From Bacillota bacterium (GTDB lineage: Bacteria; Bacillota; Clostridia; Peptostreptococcales; Anaerovoracaceae): a stretch of 5,642 bases of DNA. A program made the position numbers and the translations under genes. The notes beneath the pieces are model-generated. The model had not been told where the DNA came from and did not search any database. It saw only the letters and a program-made list of their open reading frames with translations. Where the stretch lies: NCBI GenBank assembly GCA_022706625.1, contig JAKJCD010000066.1, positions 1-5,642 of the forward strand, written 5' to 3'. Positions within the stretch are counted from its first letter, which is position 1. Each line of letters starts with the position of its first letter. Positions 1 to 5,642 of this stretch are shown here, one piece after another.

Positions 1-438
1 TGATTGAGCCTCACGGTTTTCTACCGGGTTTATCAGGTAATTTCGTATTGCTGCCAGATCTCTTGGCGAGAGGTTGCCGGAAAGCAGATAGATCCGGGCC
101 GTGCGGACCTTGGGACGCTGGCTCAAAGACATCAGCTGAATGCATTGGGCGCAGGAATCCGCCCGCTGGTCATACTGGCCGGGAAGGGATTCTACCGCTA
201 AGATATGCTGTCCCTCCGGAAGCTCATCGTAAGCATGATCAACCCGAGGCTCGGAGAAAACCATATATCTGCATTTGTCAAAAAGCTCTCTGTCGATACC
301 TTCCACATCGTAGCGGTTTATAATACGAAGAGATTTGAGTCCTTCGATTTCAAGGAAGCTGCTAATTTCTGCGGCGACCCTTTTAGCTTCTGCCGCAAAT
401 TCCTCTTTTTTTTCTGTATAAATTCGAAATACAGCCAT
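1..438 (-). CDS. purL: Phosphoribosylformylglycinamidine synthase PurL, large single-chain type, N-terminal fragment (3' end outside window)
   Basis: An open frame of 146 codons starts with ATG at 438 and runs uninterrupted to the window edge. It begins MAVFRIYTEKKEEFA and contains NRYDVEGIDRELFDK at 41-55, VFSEPRVDHAYDELP at 60-74, LPGQYDQRADSCAQCIQLM at 85-103 and YLINPVENREA at 135-145. These resemble the N-terminal (PurS-like) domain of the roughly 1250-residue clostridial PurL, which makes FGAM from FGAR, glutamine and ATP (step 4). The synthetase and glutaminase domains must lie beyond the edge, so full length cannot be confirmed. This form would not need separate PurS and PurQ subunits. 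The Shine-Dalgarno is AGGA ten bases upstream, a slightly long spacing. The 59-nt gap to purD is the widest in the window. PurL feeds PurM, encoded earlier in the same operon. Confidence 0.93.
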   Translation of the reverse strand, partial: MAVFRIYTEKKEEFAAEAKRVAAEISSFLEIEGLKSLRIINRYDVEGIDRELFDKCRYMVFSEPRVDHAYDELPEGQHILAVESLPGQYDQRADSCAQCIQLMSLSQRPKVRTARIYLLSGNLSPRDLAAIRNYLINPVENREAQS

Positions 439-448
439 TTGCCGTCAT

Positions 449-452
449 TCCT
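449..452 (-). promoter_or_regulatory. purL ribosome binding site
   Basis: AGGA on the minus strand, within GAAAGGA, lies ten bases before the purL ATG at 438. An out-of-frame ATG at 446-448 directly abuts the AGGA and is too close to be used well; that frame lacks PurL-like sequence. Position 438 is therefore the start, and MAVFRIY fits the family N-terminus. Confidence 0.6.
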
Positions 453-458
453 TTCTTT

Positions 459-464
459 ATTATA
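459..464 (-). promoter_or_regulatory. Possible -10 element in the purD-purL gap
   Basis: The minus strand contains an exact TATAAT 20 bases upstream of the purL ATG, in an AT-rich part of the 59-nt gap. No good -35 hexamer is seen 16-18 bases upstream; the region there is GCCCTGCC-like. If used, transcription would start only about a dozen bases before the start codon, barely including the Shine-Dalgarno. It may be a weak internal promoter or a chance match in AT-rich DNA. No terminator hairpin is visible in this gap, so read-through from purD is expected either way. Confidence 0.25.
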
Positions 465-497
465 TGTAACGTAAAAACAGGCAGGGCATATGGCTTA

Positions 498-1772
498 TTA
501 AGTTGCTTGCAGAGCTTTTTCTCCGATATCCTTGCGATAGTGCATACCGCTGAAACAGATGTTTTCCATAGCGGCATATGCCTGAGCTGCGGCCTCTTTT
601 AAGGTATCGCCGGTACCGGTGACGCCCAGTACCCGCCCTCCTGCCGTAACCGGTCCGTCTTCGGTTCGTTTGGTCCCTGCATGGAAAACGGAAACTCCGG
701 GGAGTTGCCCGTCGGAAAGGCCCTTGATAGGAAAACCGGTTTCGTATTTGCCCGGATAGCCCCCGGAGGCAGCGATCACGCAGCAGGCTGAACCTTTTCG
801 GAAGGAAACGGAAATATCAGACAGCCGTTTTTGTGTAACGGCTTCCATTACGGTGAGAAGATCCGTTTCAAGCAGGGGCAGCACCACCTGGGCTTCCGGG
901 TCGCCGAAGCGGCAGTTATATTCTATGACTTTGGGTCCGGTTTCTGTAAGCATCAGACCGAAATAAAGGCAGCCTGAAAAAGGCCGTCCTTCCTGGTTCA
1001 TTGCTGATATTGTCGGCATAAATATCTCTTTCATGCAGCGGGCGGCGATTTCGTCGGTATAGAAGGGGTTCGGCGCTATAGTGCCCATGCCGCCGGTATT
1101 AGGGCCCCGGTCGCCGTCCAAAGCCCGCTTGTGGTCCATGGATGAAACCATTGGGATCAGAGTCACGGAATCAGTGAATGCAAGCACTGAGACTTCCGGG
1201 CCTGTCAGATATTCTTCTATTACGACCCTGTTGCCGCTGTCTCCGAAAATCCGTTCCGTCATAATGCCATGGATAGCATGGACAGCTTCCTCCGGGCTCT
1301 CGGCGATAATAACGCCTTTTCCCAGTGCCAGACCGTCGGCCTTGACCACAACGGGAAAGCGGCCGAGAGCCTCCGCATAGGAAATGGCGGCTGCCGCCGA
1401 ATCAAAGACCCGATAATCGGCGGTGGGAATATTATACTTTTTCATGAGCTCTTTTGCGAAGACTTTGCTGCTTTCGATGGCGGCGGCGGCGGCACTTGGG
1501 CCGAAGGCCGGAATCCCCGCTTCACGCAGCCTGTCTGCCGCACCCTTTGCCAATGGATCATCGGGCCCCACTACGGCAAAATCGATACGGTTTTTTAATG
1601 CGAAATCAATCACCTGATCCAGATCCATAGCGCTGATGTTTTCGCAGCGAGCGTCATAGGATATCCCGCCGTTTCCAGGGAGGGCAAAGATATTATTTAC
1701 CTTTGGGTTTTCCTTAAGCTTTCTGATAATGGCATGTTCCCGGCCGCCGCCGCCAAGCACCAATAGATTCAT
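498..1772 (-). CDS. purD: Phosphoribosylamine-glycine ligase (GAR synthetase) PurD
   Basis: PurD joins glycine to 5-phosphoribosylamine using ATP (step 2), taking over the unstable product of PurF. The 424 residues match the usual length of about 420-430. Motifs in order: LGGGGREHAI at 6-15 (N domain), LPGNGGI at 31-37, VVGPDDPL at 67-74, FGPS at 90-93, SSKVFAKELM at 101-110, VVVKADGLALGKGV at 141-154 (ATP-grasp nucleotide binding), VIEEYLTGPEVS at 184-195, DHKRALDGDRGPNTGGMGT at 213-231, and EYNCRFGDPEAQV at 284-296 (metal/ATP site). The C-terminal GARS domain follows. The ATG start is fixed by a near-ideal AGGAGG seven bases upstream, which overlaps the purH stop. An A94-A98 run replaces the more common KAAAQ-type segment and is encoded by a short GCC repeat. 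No key motif is lost. Confidence 0.98.
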   Translation of the reverse strand: MNLLVLGGGGREHAIIRKLKENPKVNNIFALPGNGGISYDARCENISAMDLDQVIDFALKNRIDFAVVGPDDPLAKGAADRLREAGIPAFGPSAAAAAIESSKVFAKELMKKYNIPTADYRVFDSAAAAISYAEALGRFPVVVKADGLALGKGVIIAESPEEAVHAIHGIMTERIFGDSGNRVVIEEYLTGPEVSVLAFTDSVTLIPMVSSMDHKRALDGDRGPNTGGMGTIAPNPFYTDEIAARCMKEIFMPTISAMNQEGRPFSGCLYFGLMLTETGPKVIEYNCRFGDPEAQVVLPLLETDLLTVMEAVTQKRLSDISVSFRKGSACCVIAASGGYPGKYETGFPIKGLSDGQLPGVSVFHAGTKRTEDGPVTAGGRVLGVTGTGDTLKEAAAQAYAAMENICFSGMHYRKDIGEKALQAT

Positions 1773-1779
1773 TGCCTAT

Positions 1780-1785
1780 CCTCCT
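1780..1785 (-). promoter_or_regulatory. purD ribosome binding site overlapping the purH stop
   Basis: The minus strand reads AGGAGG seven bases before the purD ATG, a full consensus Shine-Dalgarno. Its first two bases are part of the purH TAG stop, so ribosomes terminating on purH cover the purD initiation site. This is the strongest site in the window together with the one inside the purF tail. Confidence 0.8.
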
Positions 1786-2956
1786 AATGATGGAACAACC
1801 GGATTCCGGTAAAGACCATGGCGATCCCTAAAGCATCACAGGCATCGATAACAGCCTGATCACGGACAGAGCCTCCGGGTTGTGCAATATATGATACACC
1901 GCTTTTTGCCGCTCTTTTTATGTTGTCGTCGAAGGGGAAAAAGCCGTCACTGGCTAAAGAGACACCGGATATGCTGCTAAGCCAATCCCTTTTCTCTTCC
2001 GGGGTTAGAATATCCGGTCTTGCGGCAAAATAATTCTGCCATATGCCATCTCCTGTCACATCCTCCCAATCTTCACCTAAATACACGTCAATGGCATTGT
2101 CTCGGTCTGCCCGGCTTAAGGTCTCCAAAAACCTGAGGTTCAGAACCTTGGGGTGATGTCGAAGCTGCCAGAGGTCAGCCTTACTTCCGGCAAGCCTTGT
2201 ACAATGGATACGGGACTGCTGTCCGGCGCCTACTCCGATGGTCTGACCTCCCAAGGCATAGCATACAGAGTTTGACTGAGTGTATTTAAGTGTGACCAAA
2301 GCAAGGACAAGATCCCGTTTTGCGCTGTCGGGAAGGTCTTTGCTTTTGGTGACAATGTTGTGAAGCAATGAACTGTCTATGGGGTATGAGCTTCTTCCCT
2401 GCTGGAAGCTGATCCCAAAGACCTGTTTTGTTTCGATGTGGTGGGGAACGTAGGATTTATCTATCCTTATAACGGCATAACTGCCTTTGCGCTTGGTTTT
2501 TAAAAGCTCCAGGGCATCCACCTCATAACCGGGGGCGATTATCCCGTCAGAGACCTCTTTTGCTATCAAGCGAGCGGTAGAAAGGTCGCATATATCCGAG
2601 AGGGCGATAAAATCTCCGAAGGAGGACATCCTGTCGCTTCCTCTTGCACGGGCATAGGCACAGGCAAGCGGGGAGAGATCCTCTTCCGCAAAATACATCT
2701 GCCGGAGCGTTTCATCCAAAGGCAGGCCAAGGGCGACTCCCGCAGGGCTGACATGCTTAAAGGAAGCGGCAGCCGGCAGGCCGGAAACAGTTTTCAGTTC
2801 GCTGACAAGCTGCCAGCCGTTTAGTGCATCAAGGAGGTTGATATATCCGGGTTTGCCGTTTAGTACCTCTAAAGGGAGATCTCTGTTTTCTATAAAAATC
2901 CGTGCAGGTTTTTGATCGGGGTTGCATCCGTATTTTAAATCAATCAGTTGTGCCAT
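1784..2956 (-). CDS. purH: AICAR formyltransferase (PurH transformylase domain only, no IMP cyclohydrolase domain)
   Basis: This enzyme formylates AICAR with 10-formyltetrahydrofolate to give FAICAR (step 9). At 390 residues it is well short of the roughly 510-530 of bifunctional PurH. It begins almost directly with KYGCNPDQKPARIF at 8-21, equivalent to the YGENPHQ segment that opens the transformylase half. Other marks are NGKPGYINLLDALNGWQLV at 33-51, SFKHVSPAG at 65-73 (K67-H68 match the catalytic Lys-His pair), PLACAYARARGSDRMSSFGD, LKYTQSNSVCYA, GAGQQSRIHCTRLAG, FFPFDDNI and YIAQPGGSVRD near the end. The whole N-terminal MGS-like cyclohydrolase domain is absent. This is not an obvious truncation: the ATG has GGAAGGAA at good spacing, only 15 nt separate it from the upstream gene, and short clostridial homologues have this layout. 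The neighbouring PurO-like protein should complete the pathway to IMP. Confidence 0.96.
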   Translation of the reverse strand: MAQLIDLKYGCNPDQKPARIFIENRDLPLEVLNGKPGYINLLDALNGWQLVSELKTVSGLPAAASFKHVSPAGVALGLPLDETLRQMYFAEEDLSPLACAYARARGSDRMSSFGDFIALSDICDLSTARLIAKEVSDGIIAPGYEVDALELLKTKRKGSYAVIRIDKSYVPHHIETKQVFGISFQQGRSSYPIDSSLLHNIVTKSKDLPDSAKRDLVLALVTLKYTQSNSVCYALGGQTIGVGAGQQSRIHCTRLAGSKADLWQLRHHPKVLNLRFLETLSRADRDNAIDVYLGEDWEDVTGDGIWQNYFAARPDILTPEEKRDWLSSISGVSLASDGFFPFDDNIKRAAKSGVSYIAQPGGSVRDQAVIDACDALGIAMVFTGIRLFHH

Positions 2957-2971
2957 ATCGAGTTCCTTCCT

Positions 2972-3772
2972 TTATAATTTATTCTGAGCTTTTTGCTCGA
3001 TTTCATTTATGATCCGCGTTTCGTTTTTCAGGTTGGAAAAGTCAATAAAACGAACAAATAGAGCTACACGGTTTTCGGTATTGAGGCTTCGCCACAAATT
3101 TGCTGTGAAAGTATCTATGCTTCCGCGGATCGTTACAGGCCGGGGTTCTCCCTCGAAAGAGGGAAGAGGGTTTTGGTTGACCTGATAGGTGTGGATCAAA
3201 TGCCCCACTCCGGGGAGCTTGTTTTCATAGGAATAAAAGAATCTCTGGCAGGTTGCGGGGTCACCATCGGCGGATTTTAGTATGGACAGCCGGTAGGATG
3301 AGAAATCACCGTTGGAGAACAGAAGCCCGGATATGCGAGGGGTATAATTTGGCTCGTCCGGCTCAAAGGTCCTTGCAGCAAGAGCCTCATCAAAAGCTCG
3401 GGAGGCCAGGGTGCTCTCAAGCCCATCGGTCAGAAGGGCTCCCTTATAGTCGTTCCTGTTAGCTTCGAAGCGCTCCAGAGCATCATATATGGTGTCTGTC
3501 TGGTCTCCGTTTGTCACAATAGTGCTTCGGGATAATACCCGAACCGGAGAATAGACGATGAGGGAGGGATCAGTTACCTTTGCTTGGTCATAGACTTTCG
3601 TTCTTATGCCGTCACCATCCTTAGAAAGAATGCGGTTTCTGCTGTTTTCGCTTCTTCCCATGATGAAATAGGCAGCCACGCCGTATTTGCCATTTTCATC
3701 GGTGCCCAGAATTATCCCTCGACCCGGATAGCTTTTGTTGTTCAAATACTCAAAAAGATCATAGACTTTCAT
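2972..3772 (-). CDS. purO: IMP cyclohydrolase, PurO-like (stand-alone)
   Basis: This 266-residue protein resembles the PurO-type IMP cyclohydrolase family, first described in archaea and also found in Clostridia. It would close the ring of FAICAR to IMP (step 10). Segments that look family-typical are YPGRGIILG at 15-23, AAYFIMGRSENSRNR at 33-47, DPSLIVYSPVR at 68-78, TIVTNGDQTDTI at 84-95 and FEPDEPNYTPRISG at 137-150. It has no signal peptide or membrane segment and is unrelated to the MGS-like cyclohydrolase domain of ordinary PurH. The ATG start has AGG seven bases upstream and overlaps the purN end by 14 nt. Context strongly supports the role: the next gene is a PurH lacking its cyclohydrolase domain, so this gene supplies the missing activity. 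I cannot assign catalytic residues from sequence alone. The symbol purO is borrowed from the archaeal family; assignment is from recognised motifs plus context. Confidence 0.88.
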   Translation of the reverse strand: MKVYDLFEYLNNKSYPGRGIILGTDENGKYGVAAYFIMGRSENSRNRILSKDGDGIRTKVYDQAKVTDPSLIVYSPVRVLSRSTIVTNGDQTDTIYDALERFEANRNDYKGALLTDGLESTLASRAFDEALAARTFEPDEPNYTPRISGLLFSNGDFSSYRLSILKSADGDPATCQRFFYSYENKLPGVGHLIHTYQVNQNPLPSFEGEPRPVTIRGSIDTFTANLWRSLNTENRVALFVRFIDFSNLKNETRIINEIEQKAQNKL

Positions 3773-4427
3773 TTTCAGACCTGCCTTTCTCTTTTTCCGT
3801 TTCTTTAACAGTGTTTAGTCTTATTCTATCATCCTGCAGCAGTGATGCGCAAATCTGTTCCACCGCCCTTGGAAGCAGGATCCATTCCGCTTCCTCCATG
3901 ACCCGCCTTTGCAGGCTTTCGGGAGTATCTCCGTCTTTGACGAGCACCGGCTGCTGCATGATGATCCGGCCGCCGTCGGCGATCTCGTTTACATAGTGGA
4001 TAGTTGCGCCGGTGACTTTGACGCCTTTTTCAAGGACGGCATTGTGAACCTTAAGACCGTAATAACCCTCGCCGCAAAATGCCGGGATGAGGGAAGGATG
4101 GATATTTATGATTCTGTTTTCGTATTCCTTGATAAGCTCTTTCCCCAAAATTGAAAGAAAGCCGGCCAGAACCACAAGATGTATATTGTGATCATGCAGT
4201 TGTTTTAAGACCGCGCGGTCAAAATCCTGCGGATTTTGAAAGCTTTTACGGTCGATGGCGAGTGCAGGGATGTCGTTTTCGGAGGCTCTGGCAAGCCCGA
4301 AGGCTCCGGGCCGGTCAGAAATGACAAGCTTGATCCTGCCTGATTTAAGGCTGCCTCCCTTTTGTGCATCGATCAATGCCTGAAGGTTTGTCCCGCTTCC
4401 CGAGATCAATACGGCGATATTCAGCAC
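3759..4427 (-). CDS. purN: Phosphoribosylglycinamide (GAR) formyltransferase PurN
   Basis: PurN transfers the formyl group of 10-formyltetrahydrofolate to GAR, giving FGAR (step 3). The 222-residue protein begins with the ISGSGTNLQALI phosphate-binding segment at 8-19. It has the catalytic block NIHPSLIP at 108-115, in which N108 and H110 match the family's Asn-His pair. HYVNEIADGG at 144-153 supplies the catalytic aspartate, D151. DTPESLQRRVMEEAE at 167-181 is the usual C-terminal signature. The start is GTG, overlapping the last seven bases of purM; no in-frame ATG is suitably placed, and AGGTGA lies just upstream. Length is slightly above the common 190-210 because of a charged tail (NTVKETEKEKGRSENESL), whose last codons overlap the next gene by 14 nt. 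All three catalytic residues are present, so an active enzyme is expected. Confidence 0.97.
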   Translation of the reverse strand: MLNIAVLISGSGTNLQALIDAQKGGSLKSGRIKLVISDRPGAFGLARASENDIPALAIDRKSFQNPQDFDRAVLKQLHDHNIHLVVLAGFLSILGKELIKEYENRIINIHPSLIPAFCGEGYYGLKVHNAVLEKGVKVTGATIHYVNEIADGGRIIMQQPVLVKDGDTPESLQRRVMEEAEWILLPRAVEQICASLLQDDRIRLNTVKETEKEKGRSENESL

Positions 4428-5494
4428 AGCATCACCTCATTTTCTCCGGGGACGACCTCTCCGATCACACGTGCGATATCATCCGCAGATTGATGGTTTA
4501 AAGGGAAGGGATGCTCTTTGATCGCTTTGTTCAGAGTGCGAAGGGCTTCGTCCGTATTTTGAGGGTCAAGTACGAGGCACAGACCAATGCCCATATTGAA
4601 AATGTTGAACATTTCCCTCTCAGGCAGATTTCCCTCTTGTTCTATCAGGCGAAAAACAGGCGGTATCGTGAATGAACCGGTGTCTATCCTTGCGGAGCAT
4701 CCGGCAGGAAGGATCCGGGGTATGTTCTCAAAAAAGCCGCCGCCGGTGATGTGGCTGATGCCTTTGACATTCATCTTTGAAAGCAGGGAGAGGACAGGCT
4801 TCACATAGATCCTTGTGGGCGTCAGCAGAGCTTCGCCAAGGGTTGAGGAAAGACCAGGCATATATGCAGACAAAGAGCGGTCTTCAACGTTAAGCACTTT
4901 TCTGACAAGGGAAAAACCGTTGGAGTGGATCCCTGAAGAGGGAAGCCCGATGATCGCATCTCCCGGTTTTACTGATTGTGGATCAATGAGTTTGTTTTTA
5001 TCGGCTAAACCGACGGCAAAACCGGCCAGATCGTATTCATTTGGAGCATAAAAGCCGGGCATTTCAGCAGTTTCCCCGCCTATCAAGGCACAGCCGGCCT
5101 GAACACAGCCATCCGCAATACCGGAAACGATAGAAGCGACTTTCTGGGGCCTGTTGACGCCGACGGCTAGGTAATCCAGAAAAAAGAGAGGCCTGGCGCC
5201 GCTGCAAATAATATCGTTGACGCACATAGCCACGCAATCGATGCCGATGGTGTCATGCTTGTCCATAAGAAAAGCAATCTTGAGCTTTGTCCCGACACCG
5301 TCGGTGCCGGATACAAGAACGGGTTCTCTTATGCCGGAAAGATCAGGAGCAAAAAGTCCGCCGAAGCCTCCGATCCCTCCAAGGACGCCTTGCGTGGCCG
5401 TCCTTCCGATATGCTCCTTCATCAACAAAACCGCTTCGTAACCTGCGGTGATATCAACGCCGGATTCTTTATAGATGTCGCTTTTACTTTTCAT
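4421..5494 (-). CDS. purM: Phosphoribosylformylglycinamidine cyclo-ligase (AIR synthetase) PurM
   Basis: PurM closes the imidazole ring, converting FGAM and ATP to aminoimidazole ribonucleotide (step 5), as a cytosolic homodimer. The 357-residue length is close to the usual 340-350. Family motifs appear in order: SGTDGVGTKLK at residues 62-72 (nucleotide-binding loop), VNDI at 92-95, GGETAEMPGFY at 139-149, LPSSGIHSNGFSLVRK at 184-199, HITGGGFFENIPR at 248-260 and EMFNIFNMGIG at 294-304. The N-terminal half is the PurM/AIRS ATP-binding domain and the C-terminal half the AIRS C domain; no key block is missing. The ATG start is supported by GGAGAG six bases upstream and by the four-base overlap with the purF stop. 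Its own TGA stop lies inside the beginning of purN. The product of PurL, also encoded in this operon, is its substrate. Confidence 0.98.
   Translation of the reverse strand: MKSKSDIYKESGVDITAGYEAVLLMKEHIGRTATQGVLGGIGGFGGLFAPDLSGIREPVLVSGTDGVGTKLKIAFLMDKHDTIGIDCVAMCVNDIICSGARPLFFLDYLAVGVNRPQKVASIVSGIADGCVQAGCALIGGETAEMPGFYAPNEYDLAGFAVGLADKNKLIDPQSVKPGDAIIGLPSSGIHSNGFSLVRKVLNVEDRSLSAYMPGLSSTLGEALLTPTRIYVKPVLSLLSKMNVKGISHITGGGFFENIPRILPAGCSARIDTGSFTIPPVFRLIEQEGNLPEREMFNIFNMGIGLCLVLDPQNTDEALRTLNKAIKEHPFPLNHQSADDIARVIGEVVPGENEVMLC
4432..4437 (-). promoter_or_regulatory. Ribosome binding site deciding the purN GTG start
   Basis: On the minus strand AGGTGA lies four bases before GTG at 4427, within the last codons of purM. 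This supports GTG, rather than a later codon, as the purN start, because residues 1-14 reach the conserved SGSGTN loop at the usual distance from the N-terminus. The ATG just upstream belongs to the purM frame. Confidence 0.7.
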
Positions 5495-5642
5495 TTTACA
5501 CTCTCCGCCATTGCTTGCTTTTTTGCAACGTTTTGCAACTCTGCGTCTTCATTAGATCCTCCCTCATTATCACCTATTTTACGCTTATATTTTTCTTTTG
5601 GCATAGCAGCAGGAACAGGGATCGGATAGCGGCCGGTAAAAC
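5491..5642 (-). CDS. purF: Amidophosphoribosyltransferase PurF, C-terminal fragment (5' end outside window)
   Basis: Only the last 49 codons are present; the gene enters from the high-coordinate edge. PurF carries out the first committed step of purine synthesis, converting PRPP and glutamine to 5-phosphoribosylamine in the cytoplasm. Of the three minus-strand frames, only this one stays open to the purM start. It begins FTGRYPIPVP, which resembles the (C)F-x-G-x-YP segment near the end of clostridial PurF proteins. A lysine-rich and then acidic, low-conservation tail follows (about 35 residues, ending MAESVK), which looks longer than in many PurF proteins. The TGA stop shares four bases with the purM start (ATGA), indicating translational coupling. 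The catalytic glutaminase and phosphoribosyltransferase parts are not visible, so the call rests on the short motif plus position directly before purM. The motif is seen; the family assignment is inferred. Confidence 0.8.
   Translation of the reverse strand, partial: FTGRYPIPVPAAMPKEKYKRKIGDNEGGSNEDAELQNVAKKQAMAESVK
5521..5539. repeat. Short tandem/inverted repeat in the purF tail
   Basis: TTTTGCAAC occurs twice on the plus strand, at 5521-5529 and 5531-5539, a period of ten bases. Because TTGCAA is self-complementary, 5523-5538 also forms two TTGCAA half-sites separated by four bases. It lies within purF coding sequence, encoding roughly ELQNVAKK, in a poorly conserved tail. It could be a chance product of a lysine/alanine-rich segment; the operator possibility is listed under findings. 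Confidence 0.5.

Noticed and set aside
205..474. 89-codon plus-strand open frame opposite the start of purL
   Set aside because: It is antisense to the clearly PurL-like frame, lacks family-like sequence and is explained as a shadow of purL.
439..497. Rho-independent terminator between purD and purL
   Set aside because: The T5 tract on the minus strand is not preceded by a stable GC-rich hairpin; only a short CATATG palindrome is present.
383..577. 64-codon minus-strand open frame spanning the end of purD and the start of purL
   Set aside because: It overlaps both real genes out of frame and crosses the gap without recognisable protein features. Its internal ATG at 448 abuts the Shine-Dalgarno and is unsuited to initiation.
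1081..1598. Plus-strand open frames of 99 and 109 codons inside purD
   Set aside because: They overlap each other and lie entirely opposite conserved purD motifs; their composition mirrors GC-rich purD codons.
1784..2956. purH as a pseudogene truncated at its N-terminus
   Set aside because: The protein has a proper start, Shine-Dalgarno and full transformylase domain, and the missing activity is supplied by the adjacent gene. The upstream 15-nt gap leaves no remnant of a cyclohydrolase domain.
5255..5629. 124-codon plus-strand open frame across the purF-purM junction
   Set aside because: It is antisense to purM residues 1-80 and the purF tail, and shows no convincing domain; a shadow frame is the simplest explanation.

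Overview
The window is a densely packed stretch of a de novo purine (IMP) biosynthesis operon. Every supported gene lies on the minus strand, so transcription runs from the high-coordinate end towards position 1. In transcription order it holds the 3' end of purF, complete purM, purN, a PurO-like IMP cyclohydrolase gene, a short purH (AICAR transformylase only) and purD, then the 5' end of a large single-chain purL that runs off the window. By pathway step these are 1 (PurF), 5 (PurM), 3 (PurN), 10 (cyclohydrolase), 9 (AICAR formyl transfer), 2 (PurD) and 4 (PurL). The middle steps (purE/K, purC, purB) are not here and should be elsewhere in the genome.

The protein set suggests a Firmicute of the class Clostridia, with Lachnospiraceae or Oscillospiraceae-like lineages as best guesses. 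The indicators are a large PurL whose N-terminus resembles the clostridial single-chain form, a PurH lacking its usual N-terminal cyclohydrolase domain, and a separate PurO-family cyclohydrolase next to it. This placement is inferred from protein character; no rRNA or other phylogenetic marker is present.

The genes are tightly coupled. purF/purM share ATGA, purM/purN overlap by 7 nt with a GTG start, and purN/cyclohydrolase overlap by 14 nt. The next two gaps are 15 and 11 nt, and the purD Shine-Dalgarno overlaps the purH stop codon. The largest gap is 59 nt between purD and purL. It shows no terminator but contains a TATAAT hexamer. There is no gene-free stretch longer than 300 bases, and no RNA gene, mobile element or CRISPR array. 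The operon promoter and any leader control (PurR box, purine riboswitch) would lie upstream of purF, outside the window.

The main point of biological interest is the split of the last two IMP steps into a stand-alone AICAR transformylase and a PurO-like cyclohydrolase encoded side by side, instead of the usual fused PurH. A smaller curiosity is an 18-codon open frame with a strong Shine-Dalgarno inside the purF tail, ending one base before the purM start. Apart from these the window looks like ordinary core metabolism, and I do not see an undescribed system in it.
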